Below, one piece after another: positions 33,544 through 34,717 of a stretch of 34,717 bases of DNA. The translations under genes were made by a program, and so were the position numbers. The stretch comes from Pseudomonadota bacterium (GTDB lineage: Bacteria; Pseudomonadota; Gammaproteobacteria; Burkholderiales; Burkholderiaceae_C), in NCBI GenBank assembly GCA_021847345.1, contig JAJZTW010000044.1, positions 1-34,717 of the forward strand. The letters are read 5' to 3'. The number at the start of each line of letters is the position of its first letter. The first letter of the stretch is position 1. The notes under the pieces were generated by a model. It was not told the origin of the DNA, made no database searches, and saw nothing but the letters and a program-made list of their open reading frames with translations.

Positions 33544-34717
<1,174 letters not shown>

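Overview
The window is a high-GC (about two-thirds G+C by eye) stretch of a betaproteobacterial genome, probably Burkholderiales. It is almost entirely a metal and metalloid resistance and oxidation island. The order assignment rests on the gene content (AioX-AioS-AioR-type arsenite sensing, ArsI, CusCBA, a Tn501-like MerR) and on codon use, so the genus is open. No rRNA, tRNA, CRISPR array or intact insertion sequence was seen.

Layout. (1) 1-6378, copper module A: a Gly/Tyr/Met-rich exported protein and a SHOCT membrane protein on the minus strand diverge from a CusRS/CopRS-type two-component system. That system is followed by a small Cys/His-rich secreted protein, an F510_1955-type BNR-repeat protein and a Tat-exported multicopper oxidase. 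(2) 6379-7313, a degenerate stretch with a DUF3883-like fragment. (3) 7314-10514, an arsenic operon arsR-arsC-arsC-acr3-arsI with overlapping genes, ending in a truncated sigma-factor gene. (4) 10629-12105, a small histone-tail/RHH-like gene with a perfect palindromic operator, then a 5'-truncated and frameshifted flavoprotein disulfide reductase pseudogene. (5) 12211-13395, a thiolase. (6) 13400-22994, the arsenite oxidase locus: aioX-aioS-aioR on minus, and aioB-aioA-arsR-like (aioF-like)-moeA-nitroreductase on plus. The intergenic region holds a sigma-54 -24/-12 promoter and two tandem AioR-type inverted repeats. (7) 22995-24120, gene debris: a histidine kinase C-terminal fragment and an orphan cobalamin riboswitch on minus. 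(8) 24121-31709, copper module B on minus: small Cys/Met protein-cusC-cusB-cusA-Met-rich protein-cusF. (9) 31942-34717, a mer locus: merR on minus, with a classic 19-bp-spacer mer operator driving a thioredoxin-like protein, a four-helix CC/CxC membrane protein and a merA that runs off the window. merT and merP are absent.

How it works together. Periplasmic arsenite is sensed by AioX, which signals through AioS to the sigma-54 activator AioR. AioR turns on the molybdenum/Rieske oxidase AioAB, which makes arsenate, and MoeA supports its cofactor. Arsenate that enters the cytoplasm is reduced by the ArsC enzymes and exported as arsenite by Acr3, and ArsI degrades trivalent organoarsenicals. Copper is oxidised in the periplasm by the multicopper oxidase and pumped across the envelope by CusCBA with CusF. 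Mercury is reduced by MerA.

The most unusual points are the mer operon built on a thioredoxin-like protein and a CC/CxC membrane protein, the nine-cysteine repeat tail on ArsI, the duplicated metal-binding domain in CusB, the tandem AioR sites, a possible second sigma-54 promoter before the thiolase, and the stranded B12 riboswitch. None of these is established as new, because no database search was possible.
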